Assembly (NCBI GenBank): GCA_037974665.1
Contig: CM075766.1
Coordinates: 44,567,569-44,631,568, forward strand
Length of the DNA stretch: 64,000 nt
Direction of reading: 5' to 3'
Source: Ehretia macrophylla
Taxonomy: Eukaryota; Streptophyta; Magnoliopsida; Boraginales; Ehretiaceae
How positions within the stretch are numbered: the first letter of the stretch is position 1; each line of letters opens with the position of its first letter. Shown one piece after another: positions 1-10,896 of this stretch. The position numbers were made by a program, and so were the translations under genes. A model generated the notes under the pieces. That model was not told where the DNA came from. It worked only from the letters and a program-made list of their open reading frames with translations, and did no database searches.

Positions 1-3000
1 TATTTTTGCTTGATCATGAGTCCCAAAGTGACGTTGATGGTGAACTTGATGAAGACTTAGCTGCTTAATTACAGTTAGCTGAACTCAATCCGCATCCAGA
101 AATCTCTTTAAATGCATTAGCAGGTAACCATTCTTCAACTACCCTTCGTTTCACGGGTTTACTTGGGGGTCAACCTATACAAATATTGGTCGATAGTGGC
201 AGTACTCGTAGTTTTGTGTAGACGAGAGTAGCTAAACATCTTGGGTTGCCAATTGAAACTATACCCCAGTTGACTGTCGCTGTCGGAAATAGTCAAAAAC
301 TTCATAGTGCCAGGTGTATGAGGCAGACGAAGGTGGTGATACAGGGTCATCAAATAGTGGTGGATTTACATGTGTTGCCGTTGGAAGGTTCGGAGGTGGT
401 ATTGGGAGTATCGTGGTTGGCCACGTTAGGGCCAATCGTACATGATTACGCCGCATTAACCATGAAGTTCAATGAAGTTGGCAGGGAGGAGATACTGAGG
501 GGGAACAAATGTATGGCTATTGAGTCTGTTCAAGATAATTGTCTACGGAGATTAGCTTCCACAGGGTCATTGCAGAATTTTTTAGCCTTACGGTGACATA
601 TGATGAAGAGGAGTATCCGGAGTCATACAATACTAAACTGAATCATTTGTTGCAGCAATTTGACATGGTATTTTCTACTCCGCATAGACTGCCCACAACA
701 AGAGACAAAGACCATGCCATTCATCTTATGACTGGAACTACCCCGATGATTGTGAAGTCGTATCATTACCCGTACTTTCAAAAAACAGAGATTGAGAAAA
801 TTGTTACCGAGATGCTAGCCGATGGCACTATTCAATCCAGCACTAGCCCATTTTCATCACTAGTTCTATTGGTTCGAAAAAAAGATGGGAGTTGGAGATT
901 TTGCACTAATTATCGCACATTTAATGTAGTGATGGTGAAGGATCGGTTCCCAATTCCTACAGTGGACGAGCTCTTGGATGAGTTACATGGGGCGAAATTC
1001 TTTTCGAAGCTTGATTTGCAATCTGGGTACCATCAAATCCGGGTCAAGGATGAGGACACGCATAAAACTGCATTTAGAACTCATGATGGGCATTACAAAT
1101 TTTTGGTCATGCCGTTCGGATTAACCAATGCCCCTTCCACTTTTCAGGCCATCATGAATGATACATCCCGCCCTTTGTTACGCAAGAGTGTATTGGTATT
1201 CTTTGACGATATATTGATATATAGCCCAACATTTCAACAACATTTGGTGCACCTCGAGCAGGTCTTGTCTATACTACGCACCAATGGATTTTTCGCCAAG
1301 AAATCTAAATGTGTTTTCGGTGTAGAAGCTGTGGAGTACTTGGGTCATATTATCGCTCACAATCAAGTGGCTATGGACCCTGCCAAGGTTCGTGTGGTCC
1401 TTGAATGGCCTGAACCAAACACAATAAAAGGGTTGCGTGGTTTTCTTGGATTAGCGAGCTATTACCGACGCTTCATTAAGAACTTTGCTACTGTTGTAGT
1501 ACCACTCACAAACTTGTTAAAAAGTGATGCATTTAAGTGGAGTGTGGAGGCTACTAAAGCCTTTTAGACCCTACAACAAGCGGTTACCACTGCCCCGGTA
1601 CTTACTCTACCCAATTTTACTTTACCTTTTGTTGTTGAAACTGATGCTTCGGGTTATGGTATAGGTGCTACCCTACTGCAAAATGGCCACCCAATTGCAT
1701 ATTTTAGCCAAAAACTCAGCCCCCGAATGCAAGCAGCCTCAACATATCAAAGGGAGATGTTTGCAATCACTCAGGCAATTTCTAGGTGGTGCCAATATCT
1801 ACTGGGATGGCGGTTTGTGATTCGGACTGATCAAAAGAGCCTCAAGCCCTTGTTAGAGCAGAGCATACAAACTCTGGATCAACAACGATGGTTGACAAAA
1901 CTACTCGGGTTTGACTTTGAAATAGTATACAAGCTGGGAAAGGAAAATGTATTAGCTGATGCATTATCGAGATATCCTATTAAAGCTTCGTTGGCTGCAT
2001 TCTCGGTAGCACATCCCTCTTTCCTGGATGAATTAAGGCAATCGTATCTTACTGATTCTGACATGCTTCAATTGATACAAAGGCTTAAGGAGGAGCCTGG
2101 AAGCCTGCCAGGTTATGTGCACCATGACGGACTGCTTGTATTCCACAATAGGTTGGTCATTCCAACTAATCTCCGGACATTGGTCTTGCGTGAATACCAT
2201 GAGACGCCAACGGGGGTACATGCAGGTTTCTTACGTACATATCAGCGCATTACTGCTAATTGTTTCTGGCTTCAATTGCGCGCAGATGTAAAGAAACATG
2301 CAGCCATTTGCTTGACCTGTCAACAAGCTAAAACAAGCCACTTAGCTCCAGCTGGATTATTACAACCTTTGCCAATTCCGGAATAGGTATGGGAGGATGT
2401 TACAATAGATTTTATCCAAGGTTTGCCTATGTCTCGTGGATATTCTGAAATTTTGATGGTGGTGGATAGATTGACCAAATATGCACACTTTTTTGCTTTT
2501 CCGAATCATTCTACAAGTGCAAAGGTTGCTGAAGTCTTTTTGCGGGAGACAGTGAGGTTGCATGGAATGCCTCGGTCCATAGTGAGTGATCGAGACAAGT
2601 TGTTTGTGAGTTCATTTTGGAAGGGGATATTCAAGTTGCAAGTTACTATTCTCAAATTTAGTAGTGCCTACTACCCCCAAACCGATGGCCAAACCGAGCG
2701 GTTGAATCGTACTTTAGAGATGTACCTTCGGTGTTTTGTCATGGATGATCCACAACTTTGGGCGAAATTTTTACCGTGGGCCGAGTTTTGGTATAATACG
2801 TCATATCACTCCTCTACCGGCATGACTCCTTTTCTTGCCGTGTATGGTCGACCTCCACCAACAATACTACGGTACACTCTGTATGCGATGAGTAATGCAA
2901 CAGTTGAACAAGAGTTACAAAGTCGAGACACAATTTTATCACAACTAAAAAAGAACTTGCAGATGGCACAACAACGAATGAAAGATCAAAGTGATAAACG

Positions 3001-3468
3001 ACGAACGGAGAAATAATTTACAGTGGGAGACTGGGTTTTTGTTAAATTGCAGCCCTATAGGCAACTATCTGTGTGAGGTTATGGCAGCCATAAGCTAAGT
3101 AGGAAGTTTTATGGTCATTTTTTAGTCAAATCTCGCATTGGGCCTGTGGCTTACAAGCTTCAGATGCCTCCTACTTCACGAATCCACCCTGTTTTCCATG
3201 TATCTTTGCTCAAGAAAGCAGATGGAGTTCAAGGAGTCAGTCATCAACCGGTGATCTTGCCTCCTATACCAGATATGCCTACACTACACCCTCAAATGGT
3301 ACTAGCTGAACGTAACATATGGTGTCAAGGTCAGCCCCAACAACAACTACTGGTTCAATGGCACAATCTGCCTCAAGATGAAGCTACTTGGGAAGATGCT
3401 CAAAAATTTTTGCAGGCTTATCCTAATTTGAACCTTGAGGACAAGGTTCCTTCTGATCAGGGGGGTAG
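1..3468 (+). pseudogene. Broken gag-pol polyprotein of Ty3/gypsy chromovirus
   Basis: This reading frame once encoded the replication polyprotein of the retrotransposon. The protease motif (LVDSGST) is near 190-210. Reverse transcriptase spans about 700-1560, with the FFDD catalytic motif near 1200. RNase H spans about 1620-1980 (TDASG, then RTDQ). Integrase has an HHCC zinc finger at about 2190-2330 and a DDE core at about 2400-2730 (TIDFIQG, SDRDK, DGQTERLNR). The chromodomain is at about 3330-3450. In-frame stops lie at 66-68, 219-221, 1565-1567, 2384-2386, 3014-3016 and about 3074, and the frame shifts between about 540 and 596. Apart from these breaks the domains read cleanly, which suggests fairly recent inactivation. 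It cannot make a full polyprotein. Confidence 0.92.
3459..3468 (+). other. Polypurine tract of the retrotransposon
   Basis: A purine run (AGGGGGGTAG) lies directly before the TG that opens the 3' LTR. This is the expected primer site for plus-strand DNA synthesis, and it fixes the LTR left edge at 3469. Confidence 0.75.
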
Positions 3469-3790
3469 TGTTATGGCCCCGACTCCAGTCCACCATGAGT
3501 CAACTGATACAGTCTAGCTCTCTCAATCCAATCAGCCCAGGAAGAGTGCAAGAGTTAAGGCCCAGCCCAGATTCTTTGAAGATTATTACGTGGCATAGTT
3601 TGTTAGAGGCAAGGTATAGAATGCATGATGTATTCTGTTAGGATGAGCTAAGATAGAGTATAAATATAGGCTCAGCTAATGATGAAGGAATGAACAATTT
3701 TCTCTTGTAATTTCTTTTCTTCTCTTCAATATATCAGTTTTGCTCTGTTCTGCTCTAAATTCTTTCTGCCTACTTAGCATAATCATTACA
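3469..3790 (+). repeat. 3' LTR (about 322 bp)
   Basis: The repeat begins TGTTATGG just after the polypurine tract and ends CATTACA, giving the TG...CA ends of an LTR with a short imperfect inverted repeat. It holds a TATA box at 3659-3666 followed by a T-rich region, as expected for U3/R. The right edge is inferred from the CA end and the change in composition, because the partner LTR is outside the window. Confidence 0.7.
3659..3666 (+). promoter_or_regulatory. TATA box in the LTR
   Basis: TATAAATA lies about 190 bp into the LTR, a typical position for the U3 core promoter of a plant LTR element. In this 3' copy it could drive transcription outward into the flanking DNA. Confidence 0.55.
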
Positions 3791-3816
3791 TCTTGATAGC
3801 TCTCGTACCTAAAGCA

Positions 3817-3970
3817 AGAAACATACCACTCTCGCACCTCTAAAGTGAGAAACATACCACTAGACCAAATGGCTAGTAACTAGTTTCAACAAGAAACATA
3901 CCACTAAATCAAATAGCCAGTGACTAGTTTCAACGAAAAACATAACGCTAGACCAAATGCTCAATGGTCA
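3817..3970 (+). repeat. Tandem repeat, 44-bp period, about 3 copies
   Basis: Units starting near 3848, 3892 and 3936 share the frame GAAACATACCACTAgAccaAAT...CTAGTTTCAAC with drift. A partial unit precedes them from 3817. No coding potential is seen. Confidence 0.7.
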
Positions 3971-4029
3971 TCCAGTAGTCATTTAGTCGTTGCAGCTTCA
4001 TATCGTTGTTGCGCATGCATAAGCCCTGA

Positions 4030-4619
4030 TTTTTTTTTTTTTGCTAAGTCAGCAAAGAGATTCATTGATTGAAAAAAAAAAGTACAAAAGTAGATACAAT
4101 CAGAACATGGATGTTCTAACTAACAATACTTCCATCAACCATCCATGATTTGCAAATAGCTCTATTCAAAAGTATGTTTCTCACTTTCTTTACCATGTAC
4201 AATTTAGTTTTAACATCAAAACTAAATGAGTCAAATAGTTGTTCCTTAGTCAGTGTCTCATTAGCAAAAATCCTTCTATTGCGCTCCTTCCCTATATGAT
4301 AGACAAAAGCATTCCAAAAGAGTTTGATAGATAAAATCTAGAAGTTGTTCACGCCACAATGTTGCAAAAGCCAAACACAAAAATTCTCCCAATCACGAAG
4401 GTTTTTAGGGCCTCTAGAGGTCTTCCATCCAATTTTCCAAATCCTTTTAGAAAAGGAGCAACCAAAGAATAAGTGTTCTCTGTCATCTATTCCATTGTGA
4501 CAAAAAACACAGTTAGCATTGATGTTCAAAACTCCAAAAAAGTAGTATTGATTTAGTCGGGAGCCTATCTTTCCACAGTAATCAAGTAATGAAGGCATGC
4601 TTGGGAGTATTATGTTCAC
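4030..4619 (-). mobile_element. LINE ORF2 3' remnant (zf-RVT region)
   Basis: On the minus strand this encodes the C-terminal end of a non-LTR retrotransposon ORF2. The reverse-transcriptase zinc-binding domain reads CVFCHNGIDDREHLFFGCSF followed by RIW, a Cx2C...Hx4C pattern. After one in-frame TAG at about 4335-4337 the same frame continues through YHIGKERNRRIF, a motif common at the end of plant LINE ORF2s. It ends at a stop near 4125, and a 13-nt A tail (T run at 4030-4042 on the plus strand) lies beyond. The upstream reverse transcriptase and endonuclease are missing, so this is a 5'-truncated copy. Confidence 0.82.
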
Positions 4620-5637
4620 TATTAATTTTTATGTTCACTATGAAGACATAATTTGTCACTGCATTTGACAAGTTATACCATCTCTCACTGAGTTATAGTG
4701 TAGGTCGATCCCCCAAGGATTTCAGATCATTCACTTTGCATAATATCAAAACTAAATGTGGAACCCAACAGAAGGATCTTTCACACCTCCCTGTTGCAGT
4801 GTCGTTCACATTTCGGATTTCTTCTCCGATGGGTCAAGTCTTGTTGCCAAAGCTCTGTTTTCTTGACACATGTCTGCCAAGATTCTGTAAGCCCTCTTAA
4901 GTATCTTGAAACTCCCCTTGAAAGACTCCCATGAGAGAACTTATCGGAGTATATTTATGTTTATCTTACATGATTGACACCACTCCATTTATCATGCTCC
5001 AAAATCAGAATTTTAGACTTGTAAACGAGATTAATTTTATATTTTTAAATAAATAAAAAAATCTGTCTCTTACCTCAAGTTTACCAACTTATAATGATTG
5101 ACCCAAGTTATCATTTTAATAAAAAAAAATTATGTATAAACGTGACAGAATCGGCTTTGCATCTGTATCTTGATGATATTAGTAAAAGTATTCCGGTGTT
5201 TGTTGCATCATTAGAACATCCAATTCCTAGTATTTTCTCTAGTAATATAACCATATTGCACTATTTTATGAGCTCTTGTGCATATAAATGGCATTTAAGG
5301 CTTTAAGTGCGGACACTTACAATTAAAGAAAGAATAAAGGTAGGGTGGCGGTTGCAAGGAGTTGGTAGTGACGTCACAGGGCGTTACTATGTTGCCTTCA
5401 CTGGAGCCCATCGGGGCAAGAGTAACATGGCCTTCATGTGCTATACGGAAGCCTGGGTCACCATCAGCTTATCAATGATTTTAAATGGTTAGTGACTAGT
5501 TAGGCGGATCACAGCATTGGTGAAAAGTAGTCAAGAGTCATCGAATAGCAACATATTATAATGAAGGTTTTAAAGTTTGAATTATAGTTTTAACTAGAAA
5601 GAAAATTACTTTGAAAGGTCTTTCCACCACATACTAA
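4620..5637. other. Intergenic, no gene recognised
   Basis: This is AT-rich sequence with two short open frames (5094-5306 and 5307-5492, plus strand) that resemble no family I know and lack conserved motifs. I see nothing functional here. Confidence 0.6.
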
Positions 5638-5661
5638 GGCCATCTCCAATAGGTGTCTTAA

Positions 5662-5846
5662 TGTTACACCTCAAGTCCACTACTCCAGGCCCACAGCGAG
5701 ACTGGTGTTATAGTAGAAGAAAAAATAACCACTTGGGCCTCTAATTAACTGGTCCAAAATAGTTAACCTAAGTTATTTCTTATACCTACAACACCTACTT
5801 ATAAATTACTCACAAACACTATCAATATCTAATGTAAGATGTCACA
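5662..5846 (-). repeat. TRIM LTR, left copy (3' LTR of the minus-strand element)
   Basis: This is a direct repeat of 6019-6201. The two copies differ at many positions, including substitutions near the TGTTACACC versus TGTCACGTC ends, so insertion was not recent. Confidence 0.85.
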
Positions 5847-6018
5847 TAACCCCCCAGTTAAGCACACAACAAACGCATGACCAACCAGGCGGTGAAGGAT
5901 TCTAGAGGTGGCTCGTAAGAGTTTAAGAAGTGGCTCCTACCGTCTTCTTGGTGTACTACTTTGTCCCGAATAACAATTAGTTTCTGCACCGTCTACTGAC
6001 CTGCTCTTATACCATTCT

Positions 6019-6201
6019 GTCACGTCCCAAACCAAGTACCCTAGGCCCGCAGCAATACTAGTATTATAGGCATAAGAAAATAATTACTTGGGCCTTTAAT
6101 CAACTGACCCAAAATGGTTAATCCAAGTTCTTACTTATACCCACAATACTTACTTGTAAACCATTTACAAACACTATCAATATCTGATGTGGGATGTCAC
6201 A
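6019..6201 (-). repeat. TRIM LTR, right copy (5' LTR of the minus-strand element)
   Basis: This is a direct repeat of 5662-5846. The primer-binding site lies immediately to its left on the plus-strand map (about 6004-6017). Confidence 0.85.
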
Positions 6202-6572
6202 CTTAAAGCACCAAATTCTTTACATGTATGGAAGCTATTGGAGATTTTGGTCTCCAACAGCTTCCCTACATCTATCCCTAAATGTAGAGAATCTCTACAT
6301 TCAAATCTCACTATCTCTATATATGGAGATACAATAACAATTCTGATCCCTAAACCTAACTCCATATGTGAAGTAAACAAAAGTAAAGAGTTTTTAAAAT
6401 AGAGAATCTGTTAGAATGAAACTGAAATATAGATTCTTTGAAATAAGGGATTTACTAAATGTATGGAAGTTGTTAAAGTAAAACTAAAATATGAAATCCC
6501 TAAATGTAGAGAAATGATCCAAATTTTTTACATGTAAAGAAAAATATAAAAAAACTGTTGGAGTTAACCTAA

Positions 6573-9500
6573 GGTAGTTAAATCCCATGATACAAAGAAT
6601 TAGACATAAAGTTTTTTGTGACTAATGTTATACATTATGATACCCAAAAATTGAATGAAATAATCAAATAATAATTTATTGTCATAAAAAATTTTAAATT
6701 TAAATCATGATTTCGATTTCTATTATACTAAAAAAAAATCTTCCCGCACTACTAGCCCCAAAAAAAATTAATTTTCATACTAATTCAAACCTCAGACCTC
6801 AACGAACTTCCACCGGCACCTTAAAGTTGCACCACGAGAACAACCACTATGGACCACCTTCTTTTTGCGTCATATATTTTCCCACACATCTCATTTAGAG
6901 AACATGGGAGAATTAACCATTCCAGTTATACCACATTCTATTTTCAGCTACCACTTTTTCCTTTCATGTGCTCGTTTGTTATCGATTTCACTCTGTGTAA
7001 GCGATGTGCATGAAGATAACGAGTGAAGAGTGGCAGGTAATAAGGTGCTCCCTACTAGGTGTAAATAAAGATAACGAAATGTTTAGAGAAACCCCATGTG
7101 CAGTTGGTTGAAAATCTTTATCTCGATTGAAATACATGTTCATTTCTGAATAGTGACATGAGAAATCACATTCATCGTTGTGATAAAGTATATTGTTATC
7201 CATTCAACTGAAAAATGAGAATTTGGGCCATGCAACACATATAATTATAGATGGTGTTGTAAGTGAAGGAAATTCTGCACACCAAGGAAGGATATTATTA
7301 ATAAGAATAGCCGTGCGGAAGATCTTTTGAATTCTGTAGCATGACGAGAAAGTGGGATTAGCTAGGTTCGTAATTATTAGAGAAACATTTTTATATATCA
7401 CTCGAGTGATACGATGTAAAAAGGACGAGTGAAACATTGTTATGTTGACATGAAGCATTACCTATAAATATTTTGTTTCTTGATTGATATACTTACGGTT
7501 GTGAAAGGAGATGGAAATGTAGATGTGTATTAGAAAGGAGTCTGGGGTATATTTGAGTAAAACAAAAAGAGAAGACATAAATGTTGGGTATTGCCCTATC
7601 AATTGCATTTATTCTTTAGCTTTTAGCAGATCGTTTTTCTTAGCCTTAGAACATGCAAATACTACTTTTTCGGAATGGAGCCACCAAGGCAGTATCTATG
7701 GTGTTGGTTTTGTAGTTGTTACGTCTTAGATTATCACCATTTAATTTGTTGGTGGTGGTGGTGGTGGAGAAAGGCTTCAATCCTAGGACCACATGAGAAT
7801 GAATCTCTCCATTGCCAAGTTCTAGGTGGATAACCTACCAAACAAAATTATGTCTCTCGTCTAGATTGCGTATAGAGCTGCCAAGCCAGGCCCTACGGTA
7901 AATTAGCATGCAAAAGTATTGTGAGTTTTTTTTTTTTAAAGATAAAACTCTTAAAAAGTTGTAAAAACTCATACCAATAAGGGCGACTTCATGATTATTT
8001 TTTTTTCAATGGGGTCTAAGACACACAATTCAAAACTAATAATTTTTCAGTAGGAGTTAAATTAATTTTTTAAACAAAAAAATCCTAAAAATATACATAT
8101 TTTCAAAAAAACAAATTGGGGTGGGTGGGAGCCGCAGAGTGCATCACAATTATGGTGCGAGTTTTTTTTCTTCTTTTCCGGGTGTGAGTTACTATAGCAA
8201 GACTGGTCCCAAGGTTTTTTGTAGATTAGGAAAAAGAATAGAGACATGAAGAGTATCAAGATTAACTTTGGAAAGTTTCTGTAATTGCAGGTATGAAACT
8301 TCACTTGTATGATGGGCGAAGTGCAGGGTTTTGTTGACTATTTAGATCGTCTCATACCATTTGAAAAATTATGATTTAGCAATTAGCAAGCATTACGGGA
8401 AACAAAGCAGCCATTTTTGTCCAAGCATGCTCCATGCAACTCATGCATTTTGATTCACTCCAAGATCGGACTAGATTATGGGTAAATTTCGGAAAATTAT
8501 AAGCAAACATTCAAAATGGAATGAAACCACAATCATTTCAAATGAAGTCACTCTCTATCACATATTAATAAAATTTATACGTATAAATATTATTAATAAT
8601 ATAAGAAATCGATAAATTAATTTAGACTGGTTTAAAATTTTTCCGAAATACATATTATTAACAGGATAAAACTTTCAAATAAGCCTCAGATTCAGCCGAA
8701 TATGTATGGTGTTTCTCTTTGGCACTTGGTAGTGAGCTTATAGACAAATGTGAAGGTATTGAAGGTCAAGCCTGCAAAATCATCGAGAGATGCGCACATG
8801 GGATTCTGCAAAGTTTACTTCTTTTTTATCTGACAATCAGTTCCTACTTTATAGATTCACAAGCATACCTAACAATAACTAAACACCAAACTGTTGTCAA
8901 CAGACTCCTTCGTACACTTTTCAGTACAGTTATTTTTAGTCCGTGATCTCTCTGACTCTCTCTCACACACACACACACACATTTCAGTGCTTAATTGCAA
9001 CAACCGTGACTAATTTTAGTACAACCACGTCATTACATGATATCTAGGTAGAACAAATTACTTTTTCTAATTTTTTCTTTCAACGAAGAATTTTCTTTTA
9101 AGTACGATAAATCTTTTTAAATTCATCCTAATATTACAAGTTCTGCAGTACGGTCGAAGACATATTTCAAATTCAATTATAGTTACGATAAATTATTATT
9201 TTACCACTTCATTTGATCATTATATATACCTCTCCTGATTTTTAATAGTCCCTCTCCTGTTGTTGCGCTGCACCTTCATGTTAGTTGCCAAAATATTATC
9301 CAGTACCAAAATTTTTCCCCAAAAAATGATGGACCTAAAAGAACATAAAGAAATATCACCGATTTCCAAAATCACCTAAAATATTATAGCCACTCAGAAG
9401 AAATGACACGATAATTTAAGTCCTGAAAAGGATAATATTGTAGAATTGAGACAGAATGTTGGAAATGGAAACAAAGTACTCTGAAAAGTATTGACTTGAA

Positions 9501-9847
9501 ACTTCAAAGCAGTACTTCGACAATGAAAGCTAAGTTAAAGGCTGGCAGAAGTTGGCGCTTGAAAATTGAACCAATTGCTACTAATAGGTGCCATAAAGAT
9601 TATCTTATAATATTATATACTAAAAGTAATATTTGATAATTTTAATCTATTTATATTATTTATTATTACTGTATCAATAATTTACTATCGTTACATTTTT
9701 TATAATATTATAACATTTTAAGTATATACATTTCCCACCAGTCCACTATCTTGGAAGCAAGACATTATAATGATTTTATGTTTAACCTAAAAATGAAAGG
9801 AATAAACAACTAAAACATGAATTTAGACAGAAAAAAAGGGTCCATAA
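6573..9847. other. Intergenic, no gene recognised
   Basis: About 3.3 kb of AT-rich DNA. Short open frames occur on both strands but none shows a domain, a good start context or splice sites with coding bias. A GGT repeat lies near 7751-7770 and a CA repeat near 8964-8981. Nothing else is supportable. Confidence 0.55.
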
Positions 9848-10282
9848 AGGCTATTCTTATCAAACGTTGCTAAAATGTAAAATTTTAAAATTTTTAGAGA
9901 CCCAGTCTCTAAAAAATATTATTAATGATTTGAATATACATGGGATCCACCACTTTTCATAATTTCTGAGGTAAAATAAAGACCTAGCCTCTATTTTGGT
10001 CTTCAAATTTAGAGATCTAAAAAGTGATTGAGTCTCTATTTTGCCTCAAAAATTGTAAAAAATAGTGGATCTCATGTATATTTAAATTATTAATAATATT
10101 TTTAGAGACTGAGTCTCTAAAAATTTTTAAATTTAACAAATTTTACATTTTAACAAAATTATAAAAAGTGGTGGATCTCATGTATATTTAAATTATTAAT
10201 AATATTTTTTAGAGATTGAGTCTCTAAAAAAATTTCAATTTAATAAATTTTATATTTTAACAACTCTTGATAAGGATAGCTT
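9848..10282. mobile_element. MITE with long terminal inverted repeats
   Basis: The left end AGGCTATTCTTATC and the right end (read inward) AAGCTATCCTTATC continue as an inverted repeat for about 70 bp, through the palindromic block GAGACCCAGTCTC. TAA flanks both sides (9845-9847 and 10283-10285). The right half is internally duplicated, with GTGGATCTCATGTATATTT occurring near 10062 and again near 10170. The internal motif is shared with the MITE at 37331. There is no coding capacity. Confidence 0.75.
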
Positions 10283-10437
10283 TAAGAGGACCAACAAAGA
10301 ACGTTAAACCCAATAGGGTATGGCCCCCACTATGTCCTTGCACATATACACACACCCCAAAACACCCGTGTCTGTCCTTTGCTCCCCACACCCCACATGA
10401 CCCCTTTACCTTGCCTATCTCTCCCCCTCACCTTTCT

Positions 10438-10448
10438 TCATAAATACC
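10438..10448 (+). promoter_or_regulatory. TATA-like element of the SAUR gene
   Basis: CATAAATACCC lies about 140 bp before the SAUR start codon, inside a C-rich leader (CTCTCCCCCTCACC) typical of a plant core promoter. The MITE ends about 160 bp further upstream. Confidence 0.5.
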
Positions 10449-10581
10449 CATCACACACCTCTATTTTCATCATCAACTCTTCACCCTATTCACTTTTGTA
10501 GTATCTTCTTTGTTTCTTGCCCTAAAGAGAAAAAGAAGAAGAAAAAATATATATATCTTTTTTTTCTTTCTTATTCGCAAA

Positions 10582-10896
10582 ATGGCCATCAGGATATCAA
10601 ACAAGCTGCCACAAGCTGCAGTGCTGAAGCAAATTCTCAAAAGATGTTCAAGTCTGGGCAAGAAACATGGCTACGACGAAGATGGCCTTCCACTTGACGT
10701 GCCAAAGGGCCATTTTGCTGTCTATGTTGGAGAAAACAGAACAAGATATATAGTTCCAATATCATTTTTGTCTCACCCAGAGTTTCAATGCCTCCTTCAA
10801 CGTGCCGAAGAAGAGTTCGGCTTCGATCACGACATGGGCCTCACAATCCCTTGCGAAGAAGTGGTTTTTCGATCGCTAACTGCGATGCTCAGATGA
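10582..10896 (+). CDS. SAUR auxin-responsive protein (104 aa)
   Basis: This is a SMALL AUXIN UP RNA protein, a plant family of short-lived proteins that promote cell expansion. Members inhibit PP2C.D phosphatases at the plasma membrane and so keep H+-ATPases active. The single exon starts at ATGGCCATC; an in-frame ATG upstream at 10510 would only add a Lys/Arg-rich leader not seen in the family. The basic N-terminus is followed by the SAUR core at about residues 37-100: [42 protein letters not shown] and LTIPCEE. Length and intronless structure fit the family. The compact form with little after the core resembles the SAUR50-like group. Auxin control is known for the family but not visible here. 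Confidence 0.95.
   Translation: MAIRISNKLPQAAVLKQILKRCSSLGKKHGYDEDGLPLDVPKGHFAVYVGENRTRYIVPISFLSHPEFQCLLQRAEEEFGFDHDMGLTIPCEEVVFRSLTAMLR

Larger units (their letters stand above)
1..3790 (+). mobile_element. Ty3/gypsy chromovirus retrotransposon, 3' part
   Basis: The window opens inside a Ty3/gypsy LTR retrotransposon on the plus strand. The order seen is aspartic protease, reverse transcriptase, RNase H, integrase, chromodomain, polypurine tract and 3' LTR. Integrase following RNase H is the Ty3/gypsy order (copia has integrase first), and the C-terminal chromodomain places it among the chromoviruses. The 5' LTR, primer-binding site and most of gag lie outside the window, so the 5-bp target duplication cannot be checked. 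Several premature stops and a frameshift make it non-autonomous. Confidence 0.93.
5662..6201 (-). mobile_element. Complete TRIM (miniature LTR retrotransposon), 540 bp
   Basis: Two direct repeats (5662-5846 and 6019-6201, about 184 bp each) flank a 172-bp internal region. Each reads TG...CA on the minus strand, starting TGTGACATC. Next to the right LTR, on the minus strand, is TGGTATAAGAGCAGG, close to the plant initiator-Met tRNA primer-binding site TGGTATCAGAGC. Next to the left LTR is a purine tract containing GGGGGG. The element is flanked by a perfect 5-bp duplication, CTTAA (5657-5661 and 6202-6206). There is no coding capacity, as is normal for TRIMs, so it would need enzymes supplied by another LTR element. 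Confidence 0.92.
5638..6569. mobile_element. PIF/Harbinger-like MITE, split by a nested TRIM
   Basis: Ends are imperfect inverted repeats: GGCCATCTCCAATAGG on the left, and GGTTAACTCCAACAG reading inward from the right. Both ends are flanked by TAA (5635-5637 and 6570-6572), the 3-bp target duplication of PIF/Harbinger elements. Without the inserted TRIM (540 bp plus 5-bp duplication) the MITE is about 387 bp. It has no coding capacity and contains several internal palindromes, for example around 6225-6310. Confidence 0.65.

Noticed and set aside
4640..5000. Possible further LTR-element fragment
   Set aside because: There is some retroelement-like feel to the composition but no motif, repeat partner or boundary.
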